Shown one piece after another: positions 41,054-51,633 of a DNA stretch of 64,000 bases; the first letter of the stretch is position 1, and each line of letters begins with the position of its first letter. This DNA comes from Bacillota bacterium (lineage in GTDB: Bacteria > Bacillota > Limnochordia > DTU087): contig JAAZMR010000125.1 of NCBI GenBank assembly GCA_012798695.1, positions 17,340 through 81,339 on the forward strand. The letters are read 5' to 3'. The position numbers and the translations under genes were made by a program. Under the pieces are notes generated by a model, which was given only the letters and a program-made list of their open reading frames with translations, was not told where the DNA came from and made no database searches.

Positions 41054-42028
41054 CTAGTCCAGTGGATAGTGACAAGCTATATAGCGATGTGTTTCAATCT
41101 CTCTCCAGGAGGGTTCAGTCTCACCACAGATGGATCGCCTATAGGGACAGCGAGTGTGAAACCTGCAACCTGGGGGAGGGTCTGATGGGCTGGGGACATC
41201 TCCTCTGAGCAGCTTCTTGGGCTTCTTGCGCTGTCTTGGATCAGGAATGGGTATGGCAGAGAGCAGTGAATGAGTATAGGGATGTAAGGGCCTTGCATAA
41301 AGCTCTCTCTGGGGGGCAAGTTCGACCAGTTTGCCCAGATACATGACCGCCACGCGGTCACTAATATGTTTCACTACACTCAAGTCATGTGAAATGAATA
41401 AATAGGATAGGCCGAAGCGGTCCTGCAAATCTTGCAGAAGATTGAGAATCTGGGCCTGGATCGATACATCTAAGGCAGATACCGGTTCATCAGCAATGAT
41501 TAGCCTCGGATGCAAAGCTAGGGCCCGCGCAATGGCTATCCGCTGCCTTTGCCCTCCACTAAACTCATGGGGATATCTACTCACATATTCCGGACGCAAT
41601 CCCACCATGTCAAGCAGCTCCAAGATGACCTCTTCTCGCTCTTTGTTAGTAAACATGTTCTGAATCTCGAATGGTTCCCGCAGGATACCAAAGACGGTCA
41701 GCCTCGGATCCAAAGACGCGAAGGGATCTTGAAATATGATCTGCATATCCCGTCGCAGCAGGCTCATTGCCTCTTCATCCAGGGAAAAGACATCCTGGCC
41801 ATCGAATCTCACCTGCCCTGCTGAAGCCTCCAGCAACCTCAGAATTAGCATACCGGCAGTCGATTTCCCACAACCCGATTCACCGACCAATCCCAAGGTT
41901 TCTCCCTCGCCAATCCCAAAAGAAACCCCATCCACCGCTTGGGTGACTCTAATGGATTTCCATGGACCGAAACCCCGCTTCGCCACAAAATGTTTGGTGA
42001 GATCATTAACTTCTAGAAGGTAGCTCAT
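41054..42028 (-). CDS. ABC ATPase, DppF/OppF type
   Basis: [52 protein letters not shown]. Confidence 0.95.
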   Translation of the reverse strand: MSYLLEVNDLTKHFVAKRGFGPWKSIRVTQAVDGVSFGIGEGETLGLVGESGCGKSTAGMLILRLLEASAGQVRFDGQDVFSLDEEAMSLLRRDMQIIFQDPFASLDPRLTVFGILREPFEIQNMFTNKEREEVILELLDMVGLRPEYVSRYPHEFSGGQRQRIAIARALALHPRLIIADEPVSALDVSIQAQILNLLQDLQDRFGLSYLFISHDLSVVKHISDRVAVMYLGKLVELAPQRELYARPLHPYTHSLLSAIPIPDPRQRKKPKKLLRGDVPSPSDPPPGCRFHTRCPYRRSICGETEPSWREIETHRYIACHYPLD

Positions 42029-42999
42029 AGCATATCACTTACTTTCCAGCAACTCACGACATGTCCAGGCGAAATTTCCACAGGTCTGGGTTCTCTTTGC
42101 AGACAAATCTCCAATGCGTCGGGGCAACGGGGGTGAAAATTACAGCCAAAAGGCATGTGTAATGGATCGGGTATGGTGCCCGGGATCGTAAATAGGCGCT
42201 CCGTTTCTGTATGCAGTTTGGGCAAAGAGGCCATTAATCCCTTAGTATAGGGATGCATCAAGTTCTCAAAGAGAGTATATACATCTGCCTGTTCCACTAT
42301 CTTGCCACAGTACATGACTGCTACCTGATCTACCGTATTGGCGATCACACCTAAGTCGTGGGTAATCATGATTAGGGCCATATTGAGCTCTTCCCGCAGC
42401 TCGTCAATGAGTTCCAGTATCTGTGCCTGAATAGTGACATCCAGGGCAGTTGTCGGTTCATCTGCAATCAAGAGCCGTGGCTGACACGATAGGGCCATAG
42501 CGATCATCACTCTTTGCCTCATACCTCCCGACAGTTGATGGGGATAATCGGTAAGGCACTTCTCCGGAGATGGAATTCCTACCTTGGCCAGCATTTCTGC
42601 CGCCAGCTCCTCCGCCTCTTTCTTGCCTACGTTTTGATGCAGCCTGATCGTTTCTGTCACCTGAGCACCTACTGAGAACACTGGATCTAGTGAGGTCATA
42701 GGTTCTTGGAAGATCATACTCACCTCTCTGCCTCGAATAAATCGCATTTCTCTTTTCGGCATGCCCAGCAAATCCTTACCACTGAGGCTGAGCTCCCGGG
42801 CTTCCACTTTCCCCGGCGGCTCAGCAATCAAGCGCATAATAGACAAGGCAGTGACTGATTTGCCGCAACCAGATTCACCCACCAAGCCCAGCGTCTCGCC
42901 TTCGTTCAGACACAGATCAATACCATTGACCGCATGGACCGGGCCATCTTCCGTCTGGAAACTCGTTCTCAGTCCTTCTACCTTGAGGAGTTCTGCCAA
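42025..42999 (-). CDS. ABC ATPase, DppD/OppD type
   Basis: [40 protein letters not shown]; 4-bp overlap with next gene. Confidence 0.95.
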   Translation of the reverse strand: MAELLKVEGLRTSFQTEDGPVHAVNGIDLCLNEGETLGLVGESGCGKSVTALSIMRLIAEPPGKVEARELSLSGKDLLGMPKREMRFIRGREVSMIFQEPMTSLDPVFSVGAQVTETIRLHQNVGKKEAEELAAEMLAKVGIPSPEKCLTDYPHQLSGGMRQRVMIAMALSCQPRLLIADEPTTALDVTIQAQILELIDELREELNMALIMITHDLGVIANTVDQVAVMYCGKIVEQADVYTLFENLMHPYTKGLMASLPKLHTETERLFTIPGTIPDPLHMPFGCNFHPRCPDALEICLQREPRPVEISPGHVVSCWKVSDML

Positions 43000-43025
43000 A
43001 AATACCCCTCCTATGAACGAAGCTC

Positions 43026-43056
43026 TGAGGTGGCCTGGCCGAGCCAGGCCACCTCA
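43026..43056 (-). terminator. Intercistronic stem-loop 3' of SBP
   Basis: TGAGGTGGCCTGGC cga GCCAGGCCACCTCA, perfect 14-bp stem, 3-nt loop, no T-tract. Confidence 0.75.
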
Positions 43057-43073
43057 CTTCATTCCCTCAAACT

Positions 43074-44711
43074 CTATTGCGTGATGTAAACATTACTGAA
43101 GAAATAGAGGTTGGTTACTGCTGTAAGTCGCTTTAGGCCAGAGCTATCTTCTGTAACTGCCTCGCCTCCCAGGTGAGGCTTCCACAGATGATTGGTTTTC
43201 ATATTCATGATGAAAACCGCAGGTGCTTCCTCCAATAAGAGGGCTTCTGCTTCCTCATAGAGCCGCAACCGCTGCTCGTGATCTATAATCGAATTGGCTT
43301 CCTTGACCAAATCATCGTAATGGTTATGAGCCCAGGCATGCCTGCCACCACTGAGGAACAGGCTCATGAAGTTGCTGGGATCGACATAATCGACCATATA
43401 TGGGGCCAGGAAAAAGTTGTGAGTTCGATTTACCATGGCATCCATGAAGGTCTTCATTTCATAGATCTGGATTTTCATGTTGATACCCAGATTCTGCTTG
43501 AGCTGCTGTTGAATGAACTCAGCTGCTGGTTTTTGATGTGGCATGATGGAAGCTTCCAGCCTCAGCCAAAGTTCTATTTCGGGAAATCCTTTTCCATTAG
43601 GATAGCCGGCCTCAGCCAAGAGCTCTCTGGCCAGATCTATATCGAAACGGGAGATTTCCTTGAGCCCTGCGTTGTAGCCTGGAAAGCCCGGCATTATCAG
43701 GGTATAGGCTGGGAAGGCCATATCTGCCAACACAGTGTTGGTCAGCAGCTCCCGATCAATGGCATGATTGATCGCTTGCCTTACCAGCTTGCTATCAAAG
43801 GGAGGCTTGGTCGTGTCAAAGGTCAGATAAAACAGCTGGAATTCAGGCCAACCCACAACTTCCTCGCTAAATCGCGCTTTGGCATAGGCCAGTTGGCCCG
43901 GGTTGAGCCCAGTTATGTCCAGATCACCGGCTAAGTAAGCGGGAAACCCTGTCTCGGGATTGCCGGTACCGGCCAACTCCACGATTTCCCTAAGATATGG
44001 CTGCCAAGGCCCATTATAATGCGGATTGGGCACATAGACTACATGCTGTTCTTTCACCCATTCCTTGACCATAAAGGGGCCACTGCAAACCATCGTCTCG
44101 GCTCTGGTAGCATATTCATCGCCATGAGCCTGAACAACGTGTTTCGGTACAGGAAACCACCATGACATTACTGCCGGAAGGTAGGGTTTAGGTGTTTCCG
44201 TTTTTACCTCAATTGTCCTGGCATCGAGAGCCTTAACTCCCAGTTCACTGAAGGGAAGCTCGCCTGCCTCTACTTGGTCCCAATTCACGATCTCGGCGGC
44301 CCAGCTGAAATACCAGTTGAAATCATATCCTTGCTGGATTGCCCTCTCCAAGGCAAACACGAAATCCTCGGCGGTAAGTGGCTGACCATCTGACCACTTA
44401 ATCCCTGCACGCAGTGTAAAGGTCCAGCACAATCCATCCTCAGATGGCTGCCACTTGGCTGCGGCTGCCGGCCTTACATTCATATCCTTGTCAAAGACCG
44501 TTAACGGCTCCTGGACAACCTCGGGGCGCCCAGCGCGGTTATAAACAGTCTTCATCCAGTCCATATACTGGCCCTCAAAAAGCATGGGGATCCTAAGCAC
44601 TTGCTTCGATTCGGGTGCAGCGTCATTGGGTAATGGTCTGGTAGATGCCCAGGCGAAACTCCCCATGGCCAGGAGGAATACTAGGGTCAAGAGCAAACTC
44701 TTTCTCAGCAT
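43074..44711 (-). CDS. ABC substrate-binding protein, peptide/oligosaccharide type (SBP_bac_5)
   Basis: FTLRAGIKWSDGQPLTAEDFVFALERAI; signal peptide. Confidence 0.93.
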   Translation of the reverse strand: MLRKSLLLTLVFLLAMGSFAWASTRPLPNDAAPESKQVLRIPMLFEGQYMDWMKTVYNRAGRPEVVQEPLTVFDKDMNVRPAAAAKWQPSEDGLCWTFTLRAGIKWSDGQPLTAEDFVFALERAIQQGYDFNWYFSWAAEIVNWDQVEAGELPFSELGVKALDARTIEVKTETPKPYLPAVMSWWFPVPKHVVQAHGDEYATRAETMVCSGPFMVKEWVKEQHVVYVPNPHYNGPWQPYLREIVELAGTGNPETGFPAYLAGDLDITGLNPGQLAYAKARFSEEVVGWPEFQLFYLTFDTTKPPFDSKLVRQAINHAIDRELLTNTVLADMAFPAYTLIMPGFPGYNAGLKEISRFDIDLARELLAEAGYPNGKGFPEIELWLRLEASIMPHQKPAAEFIQQQLKQNLGINMKIQIYEMKTFMDAMVNRTHNFFLAPYMVDYVDPSNFMSLFLSGGRHAWAHNHYDDLVKEANSIIDHEQRLRLYEEAEALLLEEAPAVFIMNMKTNHLWKPHLGGEAVTEDSSGLKRLTAVTNLYFFSNVYITQ

Positions 44712-44788
44712 CTTTCAACATCCTCCTCGTCTTGATTGTCTGCAAACCTTTACCGATCAAAAGATAACCTCGTTTTTTGAGTTGCTCA

Positions 44789-45694
44789 TCACCGTCCTTT
44801 CAAAGTAGGATCCAGCGCATCTCTAATCCCATCACCTACTACTGACAGACAAAGAATAGTCAGCCCCAACATCAGTGCAGGAAATAGGGGGAGGTGCCAA
44901 TAAAAGAAAATATAATAGAGGCCCTCACTGATCATCTGGCCCCAGCTGGGAGTGGGAGGACTGATGCCTACCCCCAGAAAACTTAGACTGGCTTCCAGGA
45001 TAATGGCTTGTGGTATGGTAAGCACCAAACCCACCAAGATCTCAGCAACCGTATTGGGGATCAAATGCCTTTTGATTATATATGCCGGCCGGCTTCCTAG
45101 AGCCCGGGAGGCCAATATGAACTCTTTCTCCCGCAAGGACATGACCTGTCCCCTCACTAATCTGCAAACATTCACCCATAGGAAGGCTGCACCGATTAAC
45201 ACGATATTGGCTAGACCACCCCCGGTCATGGTAGCCAGCAAGATGGCGATTAGAAGCGGCGGTATAACTGACATAATCTCCACCAGCCGCATGACCAGCC
45301 AATCCGCTTTGCCTCCTTTATAACCGGCGATCGTACCTAATGGAACCGCAATGACTAGGCTTCCCAGTGCAGCGGCAAAGCCTACTCCGAGACTGACCCT
45401 AGCTCCATAGATAACCCGAGTGAAGTAATCTCTGCCCAAGGTGTCCACCCCAAACCAGTTCTCACGAGAGGGAAAATCATTGACTCTATCCAGATAGATC
45501 TGTTCCGTATAATGGGTAGGAGTAATCCAAGGTGCGAAGATGGCAGCTAGTATGATCACGATGAGAACCACGCCTGCCAATACTGCCAGCTTGTTCTTCT
45601 GGAAGCGACGCCAGGCATAGAACCAAGGACTGCGGCTGGTCTTGGCTCCCACTGGCATGTCCTTGGTGTATGGTGGTGATATGGCTGTCCTCAC
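44789..45694 (-). CDS. ABC permease, DppC/OppC type
   Basis: NWFGVDTLGRDYFTRVIYGARVSLGVGF; ILEASLSFLGVGISPPTPSWGQMI. Confidence 0.95.
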   Translation of the reverse strand: MRTAISPPYTKDMPVGAKTSRSPWFYAWRRFQKNKLAVLAGVVLIVIILAAIFAPWITPTHYTEQIYLDRVNDFPSRENWFGVDTLGRDYFTRVIYGARVSLGVGFAAALGSLVIAVPLGTIAGYKGGKADWLVMRLVEIMSVIPPLLIAILLATMTGGGLANIVLIGAAFLWVNVCRLVRGQVMSLREKEFILASRALGSRPAYIIKRHLIPNTVAEILVGLVLTIPQAIILEASLSFLGVGISPPTPSWGQMISEGLYYIFFYWHLPLFPALMLGLTILCLSVVGDGIRDALDPTLKGR

Positions 45695-46626
45695 TGCCGT
45701 TCACTCCCCCCTAACCGGATTCTAGGGTCAACTAGGCAATAGAGAATATCGGTAACCAGATAAGTTAGACCGAGTAGAAAAGTCACGATCAGAATCAGTG
45801 TCATCAAGAGCGGGTAATCCCGCTTGAAAATGCTGGTGACGAAAAACCGTCCTAACCCCGGCACTCTAAACATTTGCTCAACAAAGATACTACCGGTCAT
45901 GATCCCCGCGAACATGGGCATTATGACAGTAAGTAGAGGTATCAAAGCATTGCGCAAAGCATGTTTAACCACTACATTAAACTCTGATAAGCCTTTTGAT
46001 CTAAGGACCATGACAAAAGGCTTGTTCAGCTCTTCTAGGAGACTGGCTCGAGTATATCTAGCTATGACCCCCGTAGGAAATAGCGCATAGGCGATCACCG
46101 GTAAGACCCAATGGCGGGGAGCGCCCCAGCCTCCAGCCGGAAACCAATCCAGCCAGATCGCGAAAACAAGGATGAGCAGCATGGAAGTTACATATACCGG
46201 TACTGTAATACCCGAAACAGATACAATGGAAGTCAGATAGTCGATCAAGCTGTTGCGTCGAACAGCCGCAATCATCCCCAGTATGATACCTAGAGGTATA
46301 GCAATGGCCAGTCCCAAGCCTCCGAGCAGAGCACTGATTGGCCATGTTCTGTTCAGCAATTCGTTGATAGTTTCACCAGGGCTTTGGTAGGGAATCCCAA
46401 AATCGAGTCTCAAGGCATTGCCCATGTATTTCAGGTATTGGATGTGCAAAGGCAAATCTAACCCATATTGCTTGGCCAATCTGGCCTTAGATGCCTCGGA
46501 TAAAGGCATTTTCTCTTCATCGAACGGTCCTCCCGGGATGGAATGCATCATTAGAAAGATGACTATTGATACAATGAATAATGACCCCAAGAGTGATAGC
46601 ATACGTTTGACGATATACGTAAACAC
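45691..46626 (-). CDS. ABC permease, DppB/OppB type
   Basis: MFTYIVKRMLSLLGSLFIVSIVIFLMMHSIPGGPF; EQMFRVPGLGRFFVTSI. Confidence 0.95.
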   Translation of the reverse strand: MFTYIVKRMLSLLGSLFIVSIVIFLMMHSIPGGPFDEEKMPLSEASKARLAKQYGLDLPLHIQYLKYMGNALRLDFGIPYQSPGETINELLNRTWPISALLGGLGLAIAIPLGIILGMIAAVRRNSLIDYLTSIVSVSGITVPVYVTSMLLILVFAIWLDWFPAGGWGAPRHWVLPVIAYALFPTGVIARYTRASLLEELNKPFVMVLRSKGLSEFNVVVKHALRNALIPLLTVIMPMFAGIMTGSIFVEQMFRVPGLGRFFVTSIFKRDYPLLMTLILIVTFLLGLTYLVTDILYCLVDPRIRLGGSERQ

Positions 46627-46655
46627 CGTCTATCCCACCTCCGAGGTGATCAGTA

Positions 46656-47348
46656 TTATGCTTCCATAATATCCCGTCTTAGGATACCAACGATCTTGCT
46701 GACTTGGCGCTTGGCTTCCCGGACATCTCGCCGCCGGATGGCCTCGAACATTTCCCGATGATATAGGTTGCTTTCCTCGGCGAAATCCTGTCTGCCAAAG
46801 GGCTTATTCCAGAACTCCCGGAGCAGTCCCAGTATCTCATCAATTACTCTAATGAGGACACGATTTTTGCAGCAGCGATAGAGCCTATTATGAAATTCCC
46901 AGTCTTCCTCACTGGCATCCTTGCCACTCGCTCTTACCTTCTCTATCTGTAACAGTGCCTCTTCCACCAAATCCAGCTCTTCATCAGAGGCATACTTAAT
47001 CACCAATTCAACGGCTAACTCCTCCAGGTGTTGTCTGACTTCCAGGGTTTCTAGCAGTGTCTCCTTGGCCTTTAGATGACCGGAAGCGGAATCGAGCCAA
47101 TGCTCTCTGGATCTTAAGAAAGTGCCCTGGCCAACCCTGATCTCGATTAGACCCTCTCCCTGCAAGACTTTCATGGCCTCTCGAATCGAGGTCCGACTCA
47201 CTCCCAGGGATCTGGCTAGCTGCCTTTCGGACGGAAGTTGGCTGCCTTCTTCAAGTTCCTGTCTTTCTATGTACAGCCTAATCTCTTCTAATACCAGACT
47301 CGAGACCTTATCTCGTTTGATGGTGCTGAGGCCTAATTCGCCTTTCAT
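46656..47348 (-). CDS. GntR-family regulator, FadR/FCD subfamily
   Basis: GSQLPSERQLARSLGVSRTSIREAMKVLQGEGLIEIRVGQGTFL; C-terminal FCD helices. Confidence 0.95.
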   Translation of the reverse strand: MKGELGLSTIKRDKVSSLVLEEIRLYIERQELEEGSQLPSERQLARSLGVSRTSIREAMKVLQGEGLIEIRVGQGTFLRSREHWLDSASGHLKAKETLLETLEVRQHLEELAVELVIKYASDEELDLVEEALLQIEKVRASGKDASEEDWEFHNRLYRCCKNRVLIRVIDEILGLLREFWNKPFGRQDFAEESNLYHREMFEAIRRRDVREAKRQVSKIVGILRRDIMEA

Positions 47349-47421
47349 GAGAAGCTAAACCCTTTCTCTGTTTGGTGGCAAGCACATGCGAATTCTCCCG
47401 CTGATAGCTAATCGTAGATGG

Positions 47422-47440
47422 TAGGTGGTCATACCACCTA
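47422..47440. promoter_or_regulatory. FadR-type GntR operator
   Basis: TAGGTGGT cat ACCACCTA perfect palindrome containing TGGTNNNACCA. Confidence 0.75.
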
Positions 47441-47878
47441 GTCTATTCTCATTATTCACCAATCATTGGCTAATCCCTCTTTATGGAATAGCATTTATTT
47501 TTGCCTTAGGGCCAAAAAACTAAGGCGCCTCCCCTGTAACATGAGAGTTGCGCCTTTAGATTCTGGTTCTTCCCTGACCATGGCCACCGTAATTGAAGCT
47601 GCTCGTAAGCTTTCTGAAAGGTTTCGGCAGGGAAAGTGGTCAATATGATTGTGATGAGGACCGTAAGATCTCTTGAAGAACGTCAGTGGTGACCTCGCCT
47701 TGAGAATAAGCTATGCTGCGAGTCTGCATGGCCTTCACGGCATACTCCTCACAGATTGTCACTGGTTGCATTCCTTTTTCTGATATTTGAAAGGTTTTTA
47801 CCTAATTGCGAGGAATATGTCTATCGTAAACCATTGAGTCACCATGCTTTAGCAACCACTTATGGGGGTGAGCAGCTA

Positions 47879-49456
47879 TTGTTTACTGACAATTGGCCAG
47901 TTAGACGTAAGATCTTAAGTGTCTCCTTGATACTGATTGTGATTACCGCCCTCATCGGCCTGACGGGATATGTGAGTATCAATCGAGTAATCACGAGCAT
48001 GGAGGATATCTACGATACCACTCTGGCCCAAGAACGCTTCCTGGGAGCTATGGAGAGTCGGCTTTACCGTTTGGATAGGACCCTCCAAGCAGTCACCATG
48101 GCCGGTTCTCATAGTGAGATGCTGGAAGCCACGGAAAGGTTTGGCCAGGACCTAGCTGCAATTCGTCAGATCTGGTCTGAATACATTGAGGGCTTAGGTA
48201 GTATCTCTCCAGAACGTCAAGCTCTTTACGACAGTTTTCACGCCCAGCTGGATGCATATGCCCTGCAAAGTGATGATGTGATCCACGGCAGTGTGGTAAT
48301 CGCTATGGAGACAGCCAAAGAGGCCTCCCTGACCATCGATGCAGCCATCGATATTCTGCAAGAGATGGCCGATCAGTTTCTGGATGATGCCAGGGCAATG
48401 CAGGCCAACACAGAACAAGTTCAGGATACTGCTCACAAATTACTGATTCTGCTCATGGCCGGCGGCCTTGTACTAGGTATTCTCTTAAGCCTGTGGGTAG
48501 CGTTTTCCGTGTCCAATCCTCTGCGGCTCGCGGTCAATGTACTAGATCAGATTGCGGCCGGAGACCTGAAGGTGGAGATGCCTTCTACCAAACAACGAGA
48601 TGAAGTGGGCCATGTCTTGGAGTGTTTGCAGGATATGTGCACCTCCTTGCGGCAGATTGTCGGCAGCATCCTCAATGTAGCTTCAAGTATCAACATGAGC
48701 AGTATGGAGGTGGCCGCCGGTATTGGCGAAGTAGGATCCTCAGTAGAAGAAGTAGCATCAACGGCCAACCAATTCGCATCGAATGTGCAGCAGGTTAGCA
48801 ATCATGCCCAGCAAATGGAGGCAGAGTCCCGCAGGGTGACTGAAAGAGCTGATGAAGGCAGTAATCGTTTATTGGAAACCACTGCCCGTATGCAGGCCAT
48901 TGATCAACAGACACAACAAGTAACCCATTCCATTGCCGAGCTGCAAGAGCGCTCTCAAGAGATAGGTAATATCGTCACCCTTATTGTCGACATCGCGGCA
49001 CAGACCAACCTCTTAGCCCTTAACGCGGCTATTGAAGCCGCCAGAGCAGGAGAATTCGGTCGGGGCTTTGCCGTTGTCGCGGAAGAGGTGCGCAGCCTTG
49101 CCAACCAAACCAGCCTAGCCGCATCCCGTATAAGTCAGCTGGTGGAACAGATCCAAGATGAAACAAAGGAAACGGTCAAGCAAAATGAAAAGATGGTCAG
49201 TGAGGTCAATGCCGGCACCCAGGCGATGGAGGCCACTGGCCAAGCTTTTGCCGGTATCAAGGCCGCGATTGAGGAGATGGCTATCCGCATCGGGGAAGTA
49301 GCTGGAGCGGCTGCCGAAATCGGTAGTGGCAGCCAACAGATTGCCAGTGCTACAGAAGAGCAATCGGCCTCAATTTTGAGTCTAACTCAGGTTGCCGATA
49401 CCTTGACCCAAGAGGCGGGGAGGCTGGAGCAAGCAGTACAAGCTTTTGACATATGA
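47879..49456 (+). CDS. Methyl-accepting chemotaxis protein
   Basis: TM1-4HB-like region-TM2-[47 protein letters not shown] 47879 after GGGGGTGAG preferred; ORF track start 47756. Confidence 0.93.
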   Translation: MFTDNWPVRRKILSVSLILIVITALIGLTGYVSINRVITSMEDIYDTTLAQERFLGAMESRLYRLDRTLQAVTMAGSHSEMLEATERFGQDLAAIRQIWSEYIEGLGSISPERQALYDSFHAQLDAYALQSDDVIHGSVVIAMETAKEASLTIDAAIDILQEMADQFLDDARAMQANTEQVQDTAHKLLILLMAGGLVLGILLSLWVAFSVSNPLRLAVNVLDQIAAGDLKVEMPSTKQRDEVGHVLECLQDMCTSLRQIVGSILNVASSINMSSMEVAAGIGEVGSSVEEVASTANQFASNVQQVSNHAQQMEAESRRVTERADEGSNRLLETTARMQAIDQQTQQVTHSIAELQERSQEIGNIVTLIVDIAAQTNLLALNAAIEAARAGEFGRGFAVVAEEVRSLANQTSLAASRISQLVEQIQDETKETVKQNEKMVSEVNAGTQAMEATGQAFAGIKAAIEEMAIRIGEVAGAAAEIGSGSQQIASATEEQSASILSLTQVADTLTQEAGRLEQAVQAFDI

Positions 49457-49494
49457 GTTTGGCTTGAAAAATCTATGTCCGGCTCGGTTATCTA

Positions 49495-49533
49495 GTATTG
49501 CCCCCAGCCAGTGCCGTGCGGGCAATACACTGG
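49495..49533 (+). other. Nested stem-loops / possible H-type pseudoknot 3' of MCP, 5' of udk
   Basis: GTATTGCCC (49495-49503)/GGGCAATAC (49520-49528); CCAGTG (49508-49513)/CACTGG (49528-49533). Confidence 0.45.
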
Positions 49534-49675
49534 TTGCTTGCCAAAGCCAGGCCGGCAAATGCCACAGTTACGCATCCTTCAACTAGCGAGAGGGATGCCC
49601 CCGAAATACGGCGAATATCCAAGGGGAATCATGCTGCGAAATGTACTCTTTACACTAGTGTTAGGAGGCTACCCC

Positions 49676-50323
49676 ATGTTGTTGATTGGTATCGCCGGTG
49701 GTACTGGCTCTGGCAAGACGACTCTCGCCAAGGGTTTATGTGATCAGCTCGGGACAAATACGGCCGTACTCATACCTCACGACTGTTATTATCGGCATCT
49801 ACCAGATATCCCGTTTAAGGAACGCAGCCATCTGAATTACGACCATCCCGATGCATTCGAAACCGATCTCTTGGTCACCCACCTGCGTCAACTGCGAGCA
49901 GGGCAGCCCATCGAACTGCCTAGCTATGATTTTACTACTTACTTGCGGACGGCTCAAACCACCAACATCCAACCAAAGCAAGTGGTGATCGTAGAAGGCA
50001 TCTTGGTATTGGCCGAAGCCTCACTGCGAGATCTTTTCGATATCAAGGTATATGTGGATACAGATGCTGATGTTCGGGTATTGCGGCGGATGCTGCGTGA
50101 TATCGCAGAAAGGGGCCGTACCCTGGACTCTGTCTGCCGGCAGTACCTCGAGACTGTCAAGCCCATGCACGATGCTTTTGTAGAGCCATCCAAGCGATAT
50201 GCTGATATCATTATCCCTCGCGGTGGTCAGAACATGGTGGCTCTGGGCATACTCTCTTCTCGCATCAACGAGTTCCTCGCTGAATCAGAGACAGCCGCCC
50301 AAACAGATCCGGGCTTAGGTTGA
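49676..50323 (+). CDS. udk: Uridine kinase
   Basis: [77 protein letters not shown] 49676 with AGGAGG (ORF track 49511). Confidence 0.93.
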   Translation: MLLIGIAGGTGSGKTTLAKGLCDQLGTNTAVLIPHDCYYRHLPDIPFKERSHLNYDHPDAFETDLLVTHLRQLRAGQPIELPSYDFTTYLRTAQTTNIQPKQVVIVEGILVLAEASLRDLFDIKVYVDTDADVRVLRRMLRDIAERGRTLDSVCRQYLETVKPMHDAFVEPSKRYADIIIPRGGQNMVALGILSSRINEFLAESETAAQTDPGLG

Positions 50324-50374
50324 GGCCCTAGAAAGCTAGAGGTCAAATCACTGAGTTACCCTAGCGACATGTAT

Positions 50375-50893
50375 CTATCCTAGTGGTATCTGCTTAACTA
50401 CTTGCCAGCGGCGAAACCGACCCTGTACTTCCATTTTAAACAGGGCCACTGCGTTACAGGGCAAATTCCTCACAGGGCAGTAGTCGTCAAGCTCCTCCAT
50501 GTACTTATGGAATTCCCCGGTTGACAGCCGGGTCGCCAAAGTGACATGCGGATGATATGAACGGCCTTTAGCTGAGCTAGCTATGCCCTTCTTGCCTAAG
50601 GTCTCTTTTAGCCTACTATATAACTCCAGAAGTTCAGGAGAAGTGACCACATCTATGAAAATGACGGCACGTCCAAATCGACCGAGGCCCTGGGCAGTCA
50701 CGATGAAAGAAGGACAGTCCTGCAGACCCTCACAGATGACCCTCTCCAACTCCTTGTCAGTACCGGGCCAACGAAAGGGTGGTATGAGAGTGATGTGGGG
50801 TGCGGTTTTTGGAGCAGCAAAACGACGCCGAATGCTCTCTACTTCCTCTGTAAAGTCATCTGGTAAGGTGATGCCTAGAAAAAAGTCAGCCAT
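50375..50893 (-). CDS. RNA 2',3'-cyclic phosphodiesterase / 2'-5' RNA ligase-like (ThpR/LigT)
   Basis: Two HxTL motifs: PHITLIPPF and HPHVTLATR. Confidence 0.8.
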   Translation of the reverse strand: MADFFLGITLPDDFTEEVESIRRRFAAPKTAPHITLIPPFRWPGTDKELERVICEGLQDCPSFIVTAQGLGRFGRAVIFIDVVTSPELLELYSRLKETLGKKGIASSAKGRSYHPHVTLATRLSTGEFHKYMEELDDYCPVRNLPCNAVALFKMEVQGRFRRWQVVKQIPLG

Positions 50894-50970
50894 GGTCACA
50901 AACCTTTCTTTTGCTAATTGAAAACTGTCTTATTGCGGCGCTATGCCTCGCCGGCTCTATCTGCCGTCCT

Positions 50971-51420
50971 CTAAAAAAGGGGCATGATCCGGATACTTCG
51001 TACTGACCAAGTCTTTTCCTGTTTGACAAAGTCTAGTGTCATGGTGCCTGAGACCTCAAGGAATTCGTCACCGATAACGATATTGGCATCAAAGGGGGTA
51101 ATGATAAAGGCAGCATCCCCCGCGGCCTCCACTTCTCGTTCGTCTGACAGTCTAACCCAAAGGTCTCCTGCAGATATGTCCCGAATAAACTGGGAGCGGG
51201 TCATGAGCATATCTGAACGATCAAAGACAAAGTCAGCGTCCAAGATTTCATTCAGGACCTCCTCATCAGACTGTAGGACCGCGGTGATTAGTTGCTCCGC
51301 CAAAGATTCTACCTGAGCCTTATCAGATGGACCACGGGGCCTATCTGGGTAGATTGAATAGACGATGAACCCTACTCCTACTACTACCAGCAGCAAAAGA
51401 GCCAACAGCTTGGGCTTCAT
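50971..51420 (-). CDS. Membrane-anchored NTF2-like protein of unknown function
   Basis: N-terminal TM LLALLLLVVVGVGFIVYS; SnoaL/NTF2-like pattern in EQLITAVLQSDEEVLNEILDADFVF. Confidence 0.5.
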   Translation of the reverse strand: MKPKLLALLLLVVVGVGFIVYSIYPDRPRGPSDKAQVESLAEQLITAVLQSDEEVLNEILDADFVFDRSDMLMTRSQFIRDISAGDLWVRLSDEREVEAAGDAAFIITPFDANIVIGDEFLEVSGTMTLDFVKQEKTWSVRSIRIMPLF

Positions 51421-51579
51421 CAAGCACACTTCCCTTCACCAGTCTTCTAGATATCGTTACCGATGCCGGCAATTGCCAGAACCTGCTGTATCTTCCATAC
51501 ATGTCAATTCCGCATTTTCTGGCCAATTCCTCTACATGGGGGGGACATCCAGAGCAACTACCTCTCAGCCCTGGAAACC

Positions 51580-51609
51580 AAAAAGCCGCCCCTTCTGGGG
51601 CAGCTTTTT
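51580..51609 (-). terminator. Rho-independent terminator
   Basis: AAAAAGCcGCCCC ttct GGGGCaGCTTTTT. Confidence 0.85.
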
Positions 51610-51633
51610 GATGATGCTTAAAGCTTCAGCTTG

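Noticed and set aside
43278-43934. 218-aa plus-strand ORF
   Set aside because: Entirely antisense to the well-supported SBP_bac_5 gene; no domain signature or RBS.
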